A stretch of 41,604 nt of DNA, taken from Crocosphaera sp. (GTDB lineage Bacteria; Cyanobacteriota; Cyanobacteriia; Cyanobacteriales; Microcystaceae). The stretch is from contig JASJEA010000059.1 of NCBI GenBank assembly GCA_030064935.1, positions 1 through 41,604 on the forward strand, given 5' to 3'. Of the stretch, positions 31,268 through 39,964 are shown in pieces (position 1 is the first letter of the stretch; every line of letters begins with the position of its first letter). Below the pieces are notes generated by a model. It ran no database searches. It saw only the letters and a program-made list of their open reading frames with translations, and was not told where the DNA came from. Both the position numbers and the translations under genes were made by a program.

Positions 31268-31320
31268 GATAATTAATTGGTAATCCTTAAATAGTTGAAC
31301 CTAGAAGTTTGTTGATTTTT

Positions 31321-31944
31321 TTAGGACTGAGCCGGTTGAGTAATTATTTCTAGAATTTTTTGTTTATATTCATCTTGGAACAGAGAATCTACGCAAACCT
31401 GAGCGACTTTTGTTCGGGGAATACTACCCTCAAACAGAGTATCTGCGGATGACACCAAAATCGGATCTGAGTTATCCTCGTTCTTAAGGCCACCAGGGCG
31501 AACAATAGTGTATTTTAATCCACTATTTTCTAAATAGGTTTCGGCTTGTTTTTTCCAATACAAAACTAACCAGAAAAGATTTAAGGGATGAAAGAATTGG
31601 GAGACACATAAAGAAGAAACCAGGACAAATTGTTCTATTCCTCGGTCTTTAGCAATGTTAACTAAGTTTTTTGTCCCTTGATAGTCCACCTGGTAAGGTC
31701 CGCTAGGATCAAAGCTCGGTCTAGCACCTGTGGCACAAACCAAAACGGTACAGTCAGCTATGGCCTTGGTCAAACTGTCGAGATCCAAGACATCCCCTAC
31801 CACTAACTCAACTTCGGGGGGCAATATCTTTTTACCTGTATCGAGATCGCGGATTAGTGCTCTAACTGGAATTTGACGATTGACCAATTCTCGGACAATT
31901 CGACGGCCAGTTTCCCCTGTTGCTCCTGCTACTAATGCTTTCAT
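31321..31944 (-). CDS. NAD(P)-binding atypical SDR protein (TIC62/NmrA-like)
   Basis: The 207-residue protein has the NAD(P) motif VAGATGETGRRI (residues about 5-16), acidic strand end and SDR5-type features (DYQGTKNLVNIAKDRGIEQF and FVLVSSLCVSQ, in order; YTIVRPGGLKNED). This is the compact single-domain atypical SDR group related to TIC62 and HCAR-like proteins, where redox sensing or binding rather than catalysis is common. I chose the ATG at 31944, with AGGAG eight bases upstream; a GTG two codons earlier is possible. It may be co-transcribed with the aldo/keto reductase 53 bases downstream. Confidence 0.85.
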   Translation of the reverse strand: MKALVAGATGETGRRIVRELVNRQIPVRALIRDLDTGKKILPPEVELVVGDVLDLDSLTKAIADCTVLVCATGARPSFDPSGPYQVDYQGTKNLVNIAKDRGIEQFVLVSSLCVSQFFHPLNLFWLVLYWKKQAETYLENSGLKYTIVRPGGLKNEDNSDPILVSSADTLFEGSIPRTKVAQVCVDSLFQDEYKQKILEIITQPAQS

Positions 31945-32090
31945 AGTCACACTCCTTGGACTTGATTTAGAATAAATACTGTAACATTTCTTTATTGTAT
32001 GAAGTTTCGTAACTTTAGTGAAATTTTAGGAGTTTGAGCAACCAAGATCACCCCCTAAATCCCTGTAAACTAACTTTTTAAGAGATCATT

Positions 32091-32837
32091 ATGCAATGTC
32101 AATGGCTCAATAATAATCCTCAGAACCTCTCTGAGTTATCTGTTACTCATCTTGAAGATAAGCAGCTATTACAACCGTTAGAAACCAACCCTGTGCATTT
32201 TAAGACTGAATTTGTCGGCTATATGGAAATGTATAGTGACACTGAAACGGTGGCTAATTATCTCAATGCTCATCAAGGTTGGTTTTGTCGTTGTGCTGCC
32301 CCAATGAAAACAGAGCCTATTGGCCAAAATGGTTATGTTTTGAAAGTGGGGCGGTTTGGTTCTTTTGGTTACGAGGTTGAGCCAAAATTAGCGGTTGTTC
32401 TTGAACCTCCTCTGAATGGGGTTTATTGGATGCACAGTATTCCTATTCCTGATGAAACCTCTTTAGGCTATGAAGTTGATTATGAAGCTTCTATGACTAT
32501 TAAAGAGATACCTGCTAATTTAGGAGGGAAAGGCTTAGAAAAAGCCTTTAAAAAACATAAAATTTCTCAAATTCCTCAAAAAATAACCAAAGTGGAATGG
32601 CATTTGGCTATGGATGTCGCAGTTCAGTTCCCTCAGTTTATTCATAAGTTACCCCTTTCTATGATTCAAAAAACAGGCGATCGCTTGTTGACTCAAATCG
32701 TTCGTCAGATTTCTCCCCATTTAACCCAGAAAGTCCAGCAAGATTTTCATAGTGGACAAAAACTGCCTATCCCTCCAAAAAGTAGCCGTCATTTGGAAAA
32801 GATTGACCTATCCATTGATCAAGAAGAAGCCGCATAG
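32091..32837 (+). CDS. DUF1997 family protein
   Basis: The 248-residue protein matches the DUF1997 family of cyanobacteria and plastids. The core from about residue 38 (FKTEFVGYMEMYSDTETVANYL) to about 210 contains the conserved WFCRCAAPMKTEPIG and LKVGRFGSFGYEVEPKLAV. It has no signal peptide or membrane helix, and its pattern of beta strands is like START/SRPBCC-type lipid-binding folds, though that is inference. The start is ATG without a clear ribosome binding site. It is followed 156 bases later by psb30 on the same strand. No function is established. Confidence 0.82.
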   Translation: MQCQWLNNNPQNLSELSVTHLEDKQLLQPLETNPVHFKTEFVGYMEMYSDTETVANYLNAHQGWFCRCAAPMKTEPIGQNGYVLKVGRFGSFGYEVEPKLAVVLEPPLNGVYWMHSIPIPDETSLGYEVDYEASMTIKEIPANLGGKGLEKAFKKHKISQIPQKITKVEWHLAMDVAVQFPQFIHKLPLSMIQKTGDRLLTQIVRQISPHLTQKVQQDFHSGQKLPIPPKSSRHLEKIDLSIDQEEAA

Positions 32838-32993
32838 TCTTATCCAATCAAGATAATAGGGACTGTAACAAAAGTTTATATATTTTTGTAACGTTACTTA
32901 AAAAAAAAGAAGCTATCCCAGGTATTATGGACTATGGATTTTTTGGCCTCGCTGTCCTTAAATATTAATCATTGGGTAAATTCAGGAGAAAAC

Positions 32994-33113
32994 ATGGAGT
33001 TATTAGCAGCACTCAATTTAGAACCAATTTTTCAATTAACCTTTATTGGGTTGATCGTCATTGCCGGTCCCATCGTCATTGCTGTCTTAGCATTTCGAGG
33101 TGGTGATCTCTAA
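32994..33113 (+). CDS. psb30: Photosystem II protein Psb30 (Ycf12)
   Basis: A 39-residue protein is encoded here: [19 protein letters not shown] then [20 protein letters not shown]. It is a single transmembrane helix (about 14-34) with the conserved FRGGDL ending of Psb30/Ycf12, a low-molecular-mass subunit at the periphery of photosystem II near cytochrome b559 and PsbJ. ATG is preceded by TCAGGAGAAAAC, a good ribosome binding site. It is too short for most gene finders with a length cut-off. A terminator follows at 33148, so it is a single-gene unit. The length is normal for the family. Confidence 0.95.
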   Translation: MELLAALNLEPIFQLTFIGLIVIAGPIVIAVLAFRGGDL

Positions 33114-33147
33114 AGGACTAGAAAAATTCAATTTTTTGTCCGTTTCT

Positions 33148-33180
33148 CATACCTTCCTAGTTTTAGGGAGGTATGTTTTT
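33148..33180 (+). terminator. Intrinsic terminator of psb30
   Basis: CATACCTTCC pairs with GGAGGTATG with one bulged base around TAGTTTTA, followed directly by TTTTT. It lies 35 bases after the psb30 stop. Confidence 0.8.
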
Positions 33181-33334
33181 GAGTTAAGAATTAAGAAGTA
33201 TTAACTTCTTAAAAGTTAATTACTTTACTTTAGAAAATTAAAGGAATTTTTTAGGTTGATCAAGTTGGATTAAAGAGGTGATTCCCTATAATAAATACTA
33301 AGAAATAACGAATTATCGCCACAGGAAACTATCA

Positions 33335-33994
33335 ATGAGTAGTGATCACAGTGCTGAATTACCCCTTTGGGTACAAGATCGCAATACGGTTTTAGATCAT
33401 GATGAAGGAGTAAAATGGCGAAATGGAGAAAGGCCAGACTATTCCCATACAGACCAATATTTACATAAAGAAAGTCGGTACAATCATGCTCCAGGATCAT
33501 TAGAAGCCATCGCCCAAAACCTAGTCAGAACGTTTGAAATGGAAGCGTCTCATAAAACCGATCCGCAGCAATGGTTATCGATTGTTGCTGACAAGTTTCA
33601 AATGAGTAGTAATGGCGGTCCTCTTTACAGCGCACAAGATGTAAGTGATCAAGGGACTTATAATCTTTTTATTGATAAAACCCCAGGTTACGATCCCAGC
33701 GCAGAAGATTTTGAATCCTCTTTTGAATTGTTTCATAAAGCTTTTCCCAATGGTTTTTTATGGGAACTAATTGAGGTGTTATCTGGACCACCTAATGTTA
33801 CGTTTAAATGGAGACATTGGGGAACCTTTAGCGGTCCGTACAAAGACTATCAACCTACGGGAGAAACCATTGAGATTAGAGGAATGAGTATTGCTAAAGT
33901 CACAGATGACCTCAAAATTCTCTCGGTTGAGCATTATTTCGATAATAGTACCTTTCTCAAAAAGTTAACCTCTGGTTGTCCTTTTCATCAATAG
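33335..33994 (+). CDS. SnoaL-like / NTF2-fold family protein
   Basis: The 219-residue protein belongs to the cyanobacterial group annotated as SnoaL-like polyketide cyclase. The NTF2-type cone fold is indicated by FELFHKAFPNGFLWELIEVL, the beta-strand VTFKWRHWGTFSGPYKDYQPT and IEIRGMSIAKVTDDLKILSV. In true SnoaL cyclases similar residues shape a hydrophobic pocket. The N-terminal 100 residues are extra. There is no polyketide gene nearby, so a polyketide role is unlikely; the real substrate is unknown. The start is ATG after ACAGGAAAC. The C-terminal CPFHQ is an odd cysteine-containing end. Confidence 0.75.
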   Translation: MSSDHSAELPLWVQDRNTVLDHDEGVKWRNGERPDYSHTDQYLHKESRYNHAPGSLEAIAQNLVRTFEMEASHKTDPQQWLSIVADKFQMSSNGGPLYSAQDVSDQGTYNLFIDKTPGYDPSAEDFESSFELFHKAFPNGFLWELIEVLSGPPNVTFKWRHWGTFSGPYKDYQPTGETIEIRGMSIAKVTDDLKILSVEHYFDNSTFLKKLTSGCPFHQ

Positions 33995-34158
33995 TTTAAA
34001 TTAATTGAGAATGAAGAATGAAGAATGAACACAAAAATTACTTGTAAATTCTAAATTCCCAAAGGTTTTTCATTCTCAATTTGTACTTCTTCTGCACATC
34101 TTCCAATTTTAATAATGTAATATAATTAATCCATAATTCACAACTTTCAAGACAAGAT

Positions 34159-35517
34159 ATGGTTAAAATTATTGGCCGTCAATCTCTCGGAATACAAAAT
34201 GTCTATGATATTGGAGTCGCTAAAGATCATAACTTTTTACTAGAAAACGGACTAATTGCTTCTAACTGTTTCAATAAATCCCATTCTACTGCTTATGCTT
34301 ACGTCACTTATCAAACAGCTTATTTAAAAGCCAATTATCCCGTTGAATACATGACAGCATTACTAACAGCCAGTAGTGATAGTCAAGATAAAGTCGAAAA
34401 ATATCGGGAAAACTGTCAAAAAATGGGCATTGATGTTTTACCTCCTGATATCAATCGTTCTCAAAAAGATTTTACTCCCATTGGCAAACAAATATTATTT
34501 GGTTTGTCAGCAGTTAGAAACTTAGGAGAAGGGGCTATTGATAGCATTTTACAAGCCCGTGAAGAGGCCGAGGGAGCGTTTAAATCCCTTGCTGATTTTT
34601 GTTCTCATATTGATTTACGTTCTGTGAATAAAAGAGCGTTAGAAACCTTAATTTATGCCGGTGCATTTGATGGCATTGATAATAATCGAAAACAACTCAT
34701 TAATGATCTAGAGTTAGTAATTTCTTGGTGCCAAAAACGTGCAAAAGAGAAAGAAAGTGGACAATTAAATATTTTTGATTTAATGAGTGGACAAACCCAA
34801 GAAAAAGCAGAATCAAATGCCGATTTTCAACACGCTCCTCGATCTTCTCCCGTAGAAGATTATTCCTTACAAGATAAACTAAAACTAGAGAAAGAACATC
34901 TAGGATTTTATGTGTCTGAACATCCTTTGACGGCGGTCAAAAAAGCTGCAAAAATTTTATCCCCTATTAACTTAAATGAAATAGCAGAACAAAAATCCAA
35001 AACGAAAGTCAGTGCTGTAATTATACTCAATGAAGTTAAACAATACACCACCAAAAAAGGTGATCAGATGGCTTTTTTAGTCTTAGAAGATGGTTCAGCA
35101 CAAGTGGAAGGAGTGTGTTTTCCTGAAAGTTATAAAAGAATTAGAGAGATTTTAACAGAAGATTCTCGTCTCATTGTTTGGGGAAAAGTTGACCGTCGAG
35201 ATGATAAAGTACAATTGATTTTAGATGATGCTGAACCAGTAGAAACGGTGAGAATGGTAATGGTAAACTTGAGTCTTGAACAAGTCGCTAAACCGAATTA
35301 TTATCATAGTTTGAAGGGAATTCTTCAACAACATTCTGGAGATAAAAATCAAGGAAAAGTGCCTGTTATTGCTATTATTGGTAATGGACAAAATCGGCAA
35401 CTGATTCGTTTAGGTCAAGATTATTGGGTACGCAATGAAAACTCAGTCATTGAAGCACTAAGAAAGGCGAATTTTAATGCCTATCCTACCCCCTTAGTGA
35501 GTGACTTATCATCCTAA
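34159..35517 (+). CDS. dnaE: DNA polymerase III alpha subunit, C-terminal half with split intein C fragment (DnaE-C)
   Basis: The first 36 residues, [18 protein letters not shown] and [18 protein letters not shown], are a DnaE split-intein C fragment. They include the block F motif DHNF and the terminal Asn36. Residue 37 is the nucleophilic Cys of the extein (CFN). The other 416 residues are the C-terminal part of the replicative polymerase: the end of the fingers region ([18 protein letters not shown]), the tandem HhH region ([16 protein letters not shown]) and an OB-fold ([19 protein letters not shown]). The N-terminal half with the intein N fragment is encoded elsewhere, and the two are joined by protein trans-splicing to give the functional subunit. 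The ATG has only a weak ribosome binding site. Length fits other cyanobacterial DnaE-C proteins. Confidence 0.97.
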   Translation: MVKIIGRQSLGIQNVYDIGVAKDHNFLLENGLIASNCFNKSHSTAYAYVTYQTAYLKANYPVEYMTALLTASSDSQDKVEKYRENCQKMGIDVLPPDINRSQKDFTPIGKQILFGLSAVRNLGEGAIDSILQAREEAEGAFKSLADFCSHIDLRSVNKRALETLIYAGAFDGIDNNRKQLINDLELVISWCQKRAKEKESGQLNIFDLMSGQTQEKAESNADFQHAPRSSPVEDYSLQDKLKLEKEHLGFYVSEHPLTAVKKAAKILSPINLNEIAEQKSKTKVSAVIILNEVKQYTTKKGDQMAFLVLEDGSAQVEGVCFPESYKRIREILTEDSRLIVWGKVDRRDDKVQLILDDAEPVETVRMVMVNLSLEQVAKPNYYHSLKGILQQHSGDKNQGKVPVIAIIGNGQNRQLIRLGQDYWVRNENSVIEALRKANFNAYPTPLVSDLSS

Positions 35518-35688
35518 CTAAGTTCAGAAGTCAGAAGTTCCTTACTCCCCCCACCTCTATCGCACATAATTTGTTTTTGAGATAGAGATTTATACGCCAT
35601 CTGAAAAACTATAGGTTCCTTAAAAGGCGGTGTTTTAGCCCCAATTATTTTCCATAAACTGTTGATTATTAATGATTACCAATAACCT

Positions 35689-36792
35689 ATGAATACTTGG
35701 TTTTCTCGTCCTCAAAAAATTTTAGTTACTTGGCTACTGATTTTAATCACAGGTTGGTTAACGATTAAAACATTAAGTTATATTGGTGGCTTAATTAGTT
35801 TGATCTTAACCGCTTCTTTGATCGCTTTTTTATTAAACTATCCTGTACGAGGTTTGAAAACTGTTTTACCTCGTTCATTAGCTGCTACATTGGTTTATTT
35901 AGGGGCAATTTTTATTGTCATTATCCTAGGAATAACCCTACTTCCTCCTGTGGTTAATCAAGGGAAACAATTAATTACTAAATTGCCGATTTTATTAGAA
36001 GAAGGGCAACAACAATTGATCACATTACAAGGGTCGATAAATACAAAAAATTTACCTATCGATCTTGAATTTTTAACTTCCCAAATATTAACTAAAATAG
36101 AGGCACAAACAAAGGATATTGCTTCCACTGGTTTTGGTTTAGTATTGGGAACATTCAATTGGTTTATAGATTTAATTGTTGTGATCGTTGTTTCATTTTA
36201 TATGTTATTGGATGGGGAAAAAATTTGGAAAGGCATAATGAGCTTTTTTTCTCCTCAAGTTCGTGAGGTTTTAACCATTACCCTAGAAAAGAATCTACAA
36301 CGATTTTTTACAGGTCAATTAATACTGGGTTTGTTCATGGCTGTTACCCTAACGATTGCTTTTCGCTTGTTAGGAATTCCCTTTTTTCTTCTCTTTGCTG
36401 TTTTTATTGGAGTGATGGAAGTTCTCCCATTTATCGGGGCAACTTTGGGCATTGGAACCGTTACTATTATTTTAACTTTTATTAATTGGTGGTTAGCAAT
36501 ACAAGTATTAGTAATTGCGGTTATAATTCAACAATTTAAAGATAATTTAGTCGCCCCTCGAATCATGGGAAACTTAACGGGACTCCCTCCAGTGGTGATT
36601 TTTATTGCTTTATTACTTGGGGCAAAAATTGGGGGTTTATTAGGGGTGATTCTTGCTATTCCTTTAACGGGAGTGATTAAAGGAGTAACAGAAATTATCG
36701 GAGATCCCACCTTACCACCTCAAACAGGGAGTCTTTTTTATAATCCCTTTTCTAAACTTCCCGCAGTGAAAGACGAGATTAAGGAAGGTTGA
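35689..36792 (+). CDS. AI-2E / PerM family transporter
   Basis: The 367-residue protein has eight or so hydrophobic helices, in the arrangement of the AI-2E/PerM family: helices at about 10-90, an amphipathic domain at about 90-150, then helices from about 150 to 330. The family core FIGVMEVLPFIGATLGIGTV and IQQFKDNLVAPRIMGNLTGL is clear. Members export signals or ions; substrate assignment from sequence is not possible, and only some have been linked to autoinducer-2. The start is ATG. It converges with the TolB-like gene, with only seven bases between the stop codons. Confidence 0.9.
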   Translation: MNTWFSRPQKILVTWLLILITGWLTIKTLSYIGGLISLILTASLIAFLLNYPVRGLKTVLPRSLAATLVYLGAIFIVIILGITLLPPVVNQGKQLITKLPILLEEGQQQLITLQGSINTKNLPIDLEFLTSQILTKIEAQTKDIASTGFGLVLGTFNWFIDLIVVIVVSFYMLLDGEKIWKGIMSFFSPQVREVLTITLEKNLQRFFTGQLILGLFMAVTLTIAFRLLGIPFFLLFAVFIGVMEVLPFIGATLGIGTVTIILTFINWWLAIQVLVIAVIIQQFKDNLVAPRIMGNLTGLPPVVIFIALLLGAKIGGLLGVILAIPLTGVIKGVTEIIGDPTLPPQTGSLFYNPFSKLPAVKDEIKEG

Positions 36793-36799
36793 CGACAGT

Positions 36800-37354
36800 T
36801 TATTCAGGACTTCCTGGAAGGGATAAAGGGGTATTTAAACCACGATCATAAATAATAATGTCCCATTGTCCTGAACCGTTAGACTCAAAGGCGATTAAGC
36901 GGCCATTGCCACTAATGGTTGGATGACGTACTTCCCCCAAGATATTTTTAGTGATGTTATCAGCCCGTAGGGTTTGGCGATCGTAAACAAAAATATCTTG
37001 TTTTCCTTCTTGTTCGGAAACATAAACAATATAACGTCCGTCAGAACTTATGTCGGGTTGGTCTTGTATAGTACCTGGTTGATTCAATCCTGGTAAAGGC
37101 AATAAGCGGCCATTAATTTGATCGTACAACCAAATGCTACGCTTTCCTTGACGATCCGAGGCAAACACTAGATATCTACCCTCGTAAGAAAAACGAGGAT
37201 GCTGTTCGGAAGACCGAGTATTTAAGGTATTTCCTAATGGTTGAATGGGAGGGGTGACAAACCCTGAGTTAGTACAACCAACTAAACTAAGAACAATACT
37301 GCTAGTTGAAAGCTTAACGTAACCATTCAATACTTTAGGATGCAACTTCACCAT
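36800..37354 (-). CDS. TolB-like beta-propeller lipoprotein (PD40 repeats)
   Basis: The 184-residue protein starts with a signal peptide ending in a lipobox LVGC (Cys27). Three PD40 (TolB-like) repeats follow, each of the form HPRFSYEGRYLVFASDRQGK with an IWLYD-type end, at about 50-75, 95-120 and 138-165. Three repeats are too few for a closed propeller, so it may act as a dimer or be a partial one. I chose the ATG at 37354 because it gives a compact lipoprotein signal; an upstream ATG at 37384 adds ten hydrophobic residues. Its start overlaps the 3' end of pedR by 20 bases, so the two genes are coupled. Function unknown. Confidence 0.8.
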   Translation of the reverse strand: MVKLHPKVLNGYVKLSTSSIVLSLVGCTNSGFVTPPIQPLGNTLNTRSSEQHPRFSYEGRYLVFASDRQGKRSIWLYDQINGRLLPLPGLNQPGTIQDQPDISSDGRYIVYVSEQEGKQDIFVYDRQTLRADNITKNILGEVRHPTISGNGRLIAFESNGSGQWDIIIYDRGLNTPLSLPGSPE

Positions 37355-37607
37355 TAGAGGGAAGCAAACAACAATTAACATCATTGAGGCAAACTTTACC
37401 CCATTGTAATCCCCAGCGAACTAATTCAACACGATTTTCCGTTTTGGTTTTGGTCAAAATATTGCTGATATGATTATCAACAGTACGCTTACTAATCTCA
37501 AGTTTCTGGGCAATTTCAAGATTAGTCAAACCGGTCGAAACGAGATCCAGAATTTGCATTTCTCGGCCAGACAGAGATACAGGGTTTTGAAACTTGGTAC
37601 TGGTCAT
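37335..37607 (-). CDS. pedR: LuxR-type redox-responsive transcriptional regulator PedR
   Basis: The 90-residue protein is a stand-alone LuxR-type HTH: LSGREMQILDLVSTGLTNLE and IAQKLEISKRTVDNHISNIL (residues 12-51). It has no receiver domain. The C-terminal tail GKVCLNDVNCCLLPS carries Cys73, Cys79 and Cys80. This matches PedR of cyanobacteria, a small regulator whose conserved cysteine responds to photosynthetic electron flow through thioredoxin and whose targets include light-stress genes (recalled from published Synechocystis work). The start is ATG. A TolB-like lipoprotein gene overlaps its end, so both may be expressed together. Confidence 0.85.
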   Translation of the reverse strand: MTSTKFQNPVSLSGREMQILDLVSTGLTNLEIAQKLEISKRTVDNHISNILTKTKTENRVELVRWGLQWGKVCLNDVNCCLLPSNGEVAS

Positions 37608-37853
37608 AGGTATTTGTCCCGGTAGTACATTTACTTATCTATTTTCTCTATTGTAGTGGATAGTTGACAGTTCGGGGAGATCAATTTGCAAAACGCAAAT
37701 TATTGATTATCCGATGCCCCCTATTGTTGACGAACAATCAATAATTATTACACAAAGGTTTGACCATTATCATAGCAGTTTTCATATCAAGAGACTAAAT
37801 CTCTCTCCCCACATCTCCCACACTCCCCATACCCACTCAATTGAAAACTCCTG

Positions 37854-38453
37854 TTATTGGCGAGACGCACAAGCATTTAAAGCATCTAAGACCTTATCAG
37901 GGTGTTTTTCCATGAGAAAAGCTTCCCCTTCATAGGGCAAATCCTGGGGATCATAAAGATTTAAACTTCGCCAATCTGCCGAATTTAAACTTGCTAGAAT
38001 TGAGCGGAAAGTAGCAGCATCAGTCTTCATAATTGGTACAATTGAGCCATTATTTAATCCTGAAGCACAATCTTGAACAACGTGCCAACTTTCATGGGCT
38101 AAAGTTTCAATATAAAGCTTAAAATCTTGTCGATTGTTTTGACACATGGTTATTCGATTATAATGAGGTTGATAATAACCCAAAAGGCCAGCTTCACAAC
38201 TTTCGTAACTGATAGAAATTCCGACATTTTTTAAAGCTGTAAAAAATTTTGCCTCATAAAAATTATAGCGATTGGACTCATCTCCAGATAAGTCAACACA
38301 ATTACCACTGTTGGTGACTATATAATTGCTATAGTCACAATTATCAAAATTATTAGGACTGGTGCGAGAATAATCTTGTGCCACGGCTGCTCCACCAGCG
38401 AGAAAAAGACTACCAGAAAGTACCGAAGTACAGAGAGTAAGATTAATTTTCAT
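37854..38453 (-). CDS. Secreted zincin-like protein with HESWH motif
   Basis: I do not recognise a named family. The 199-residue protein has a signal peptide (1-25, cut after AVA) and six cysteines in the mature part (39, 52, 86, 104, 129, 195), which suggests disulfides in an oxidising compartment. The motif LAHESWHVVQDC (119-130) is HExxH, the core of zinc metallopeptidases. Further on, LPYEGEAFLMEKHP (172-185) offers Glu175 or Glu177 as a third ligand, as in gluzincins. A secreted small metallopeptidase-like protein is the best reading, but catalytic activity is inference. The start is ATG. It is monocistronic and its terminator region is between 37690 and 37750. Confidence 0.65.
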   Translation of the reverse strand: MKINLTLCTSVLSGSLFLAGGAAVAQDYSRTSPNNFDNCDYSNYIVTNSGNCVDLSGDESNRYNFYEAKFFTALKNVGISISYESCEAGLLGYYQPHYNRITMCQNNRQDFKLYIETLAHESWHVVQDCASGLNNGSIVPIMKTDAATFRSILASLNSADWRSLNLYDPQDLPYEGEAFLMEKHPDKVLDALNACASRQ

Positions 38454-38703
38454 GGGTTATAAATACTAGAATAGGGTTTATTATCAAGTATTCCCAAATT
38501 GTGAATAAAACTTTCTGTTACTTCCATGATTTTGATCACTAACTACCTGTGATACGCATCATGCTGATTCAATTATTTTTTGCATCTTTGATAATATTCG
38601 TAATACTACTTAAGTGTTATGCCTACCTAATGTGCCTGCTTCCCATGCTTTCCCTTGGTTTAAATGATCAAGATTAAAGTTTTAATAGAGTCCAAATTGA
38701 GGT

Positions 38704-38757
38704 AATCTAACACTATATTTTGGGTCCTTATTAGACCATTAAATATAGTGTTAGATT
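38704..38757. repeat. Orphan 17-bp inverted repeat
   Basis: AATCTAACACTATATTT (38704-38720) is the exact reverse complement of 38741-38757. The 20 bases between can form an inner TGG(G)TC / GACCA stem. No T-run follows on either side. It may be a remnant of a small mobile element or a structured RNA. Confidence 0.6.
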
Positions 38758-38841
38758 GATAATATTAACAACCTGATTCTGTGTAGTTTTGAAGTTTATT
38801 TTACTCTGATTGATATTAGCTTATTATGTAAATTACGACAA

Positions 38842-38895
38842 AAAAATAGACCTATGATGAGAGGATTTTGATCCTCTAATTATAGGTCTATTTTT
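38842..38895 (-). terminator. Bipartite terminator hairpin of the IRR-repeat protein gene
   Basis: An outer stem, AAAAATAGACCTAT with ATAGGTCTATTTTT (14 bp), and an inner stem, AGAGGAT with ATCCTCT around TTTG, are separated by a small internal loop. Runs of T exist on both strands, so it can act in both directions. It is 55 bases beyond the minus-strand stop. Confidence 0.75.
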
Positions 38896-38949
38896 CCTTA
38901 TTCTTAAATACGGTCTTTTGGACTTCCCTATACAACAAAGGGTTTGAGT

Positions 38950-39774
38950 TTAATAAGTGTTGGATAGACGTACATATCCTGAAGACTCTCTTATTTCCAT
39001 CACTCCTGCGCGATTTAAAATATATTGAACGGGAAGATCCGTTGAGACACTACTGCTGACTGGGTTTGACAATGTATCCAACCCAATTGTTCTTCTGATC
39101 AGATAGTCATTTCTTGAATAAGCACCTGAATTGAGATTAGTTGATAAACGATCTAACCCATCTATTCTTCTAATAGGAACTGTTGATAAACTAGCTACAC
39201 CCTCTGTTGTTCCCCTGGGGGTTGAGATAGTACCTGCCCCAATGCTTCTTCTAATAGGAGTATCTAAATCGTCTAAGGCAACAGTTCTTGCTGTTCTTCT
39301 GAGAAGAGCTTCTGGTTCTGCATAAGAACCTATGCTGGTTCCTCTAATCAAAGCACCATTAGAATTTACGACGTTAGGAATACTTCCCCTTCCACCATAA
39401 AGCGCACCATTGATGCTGGGAGCACTTTGGTTGCTTCCTTGCCCAACAACAACTCTACGACCAACAGTAGAAAGAGTTTCGGGATCAATTTCTATTGTGA
39501 TATTAATGTTGCCGTTGCCGTTGCTGTTCCCATTGGCAATTCTACGACCCAGAAAAGACCTTTCTTGTCCATTTTCATGGCTTATTGGTCTATCTCCCCC
39601 TATACTCTGCCTAATCGTATTCTGAGTACACATAGAGGATAGATCAATGGTTTGACCAGATCCATCTACCATATAACATACAGGACTAGCTTGAGTGGTT
39701 TCTAGACCAATAAACATAGTCATTAAGCTAGACATCCCGGCAATCAGTAAACTTCTGTTTAAAAACCCCGTCAT
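38950..39774 (-). CDS. Secreted protein with repeated IRR motifs, unknown function
   Basis: The 274-residue product has a signal peptide (about 1-30, ending TQASP). Two cysteines follow (CYMVD and MCTQN). The rest is rich in Arg, Ser, Gly, Asn and low in complexity. A short motif of the form (P/L)IRRxIGxxxLS occurs repeatedly: TIRQSIGGDRPIS near 53, PIRRSIGAGTIS near 173, PIRRIDGLDRLS near 200, LIRRTIGLDTLS near 225, plus a weaker LLRRTARTVALDDL near 157, with 25-27 residue spacing in the last three. A (GN)n run lies near 82-89. I chose the ATG at 39774, with AGGAGGTG directly upstream; a GTG at 39783 overlaps the binding site. No family is recognised. Confidence 0.6.
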   Translation of the reverse strand: MTGFLNRSLLIAGMSSLMTMFIGLETTQASPVCYMVDGSGQTIDLSSMCTQNTIRQSIGGDRPISHENGQERSFLGRRIANGNSNGNGNINITIEIDPETLSTVGRRVVVGQGSNQSAPSINGALYGGRGSIPNVVNSNGALIRGTSIGSYAEPEALLRRTARTVALDDLDTPIRRSIGAGTISTPRGTTEGVASLSTVPIRRIDGLDRLSTNLNSGAYSRNDYLIRRTIGLDTLSNPVSSSVSTDLPVQYILNRAGVMEIRESSGYVRLSNTY

Positions 39775-39964
39775 AGCATTCACCTCCTAATTTTTCCACA
39801 AAACCTTTAGCTAGAGTTTTCTGCTACTCTATTTCTATTTCAATGGTAGTCAAATAGTTATTGTCTTGCTTATCTCTCTTTTAAAAGCGATAAATAAATT
39901 AACATAAGTCTTAAAAAGTCATTAAAATACAGAGAATAAAAGGAATTAAAAGGTGTTATAACCC

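Larger units (their letters stand above)
38454..38949. other. 500-base spacer with two long inverted repeats
   Basis: No gene was found. The right part holds a terminator (38842-38895) for the minus-strand gene that ends at 38950. The centre holds a further 17-bp inverted repeat (38704-38757) that belongs to no visible gene. The promoter of the zincin-like gene must lie near 38460-38560. Confidence 0.5.

Noticed and set aside
33335-33994. Polyketide biosynthesis locus suggested by the SnoaL-like protein
   Set aside because: No polyketide synthase or tailoring gene is in the surrounding 10 kb; neighbours are psb30 and dnaE.
39131-39642. Several plus-strand frames opposite the IRR-repeat protein gene
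   Set aside because: They are antisense frames made by the low-complexity repeats and have no ribosome binding sites or domains.
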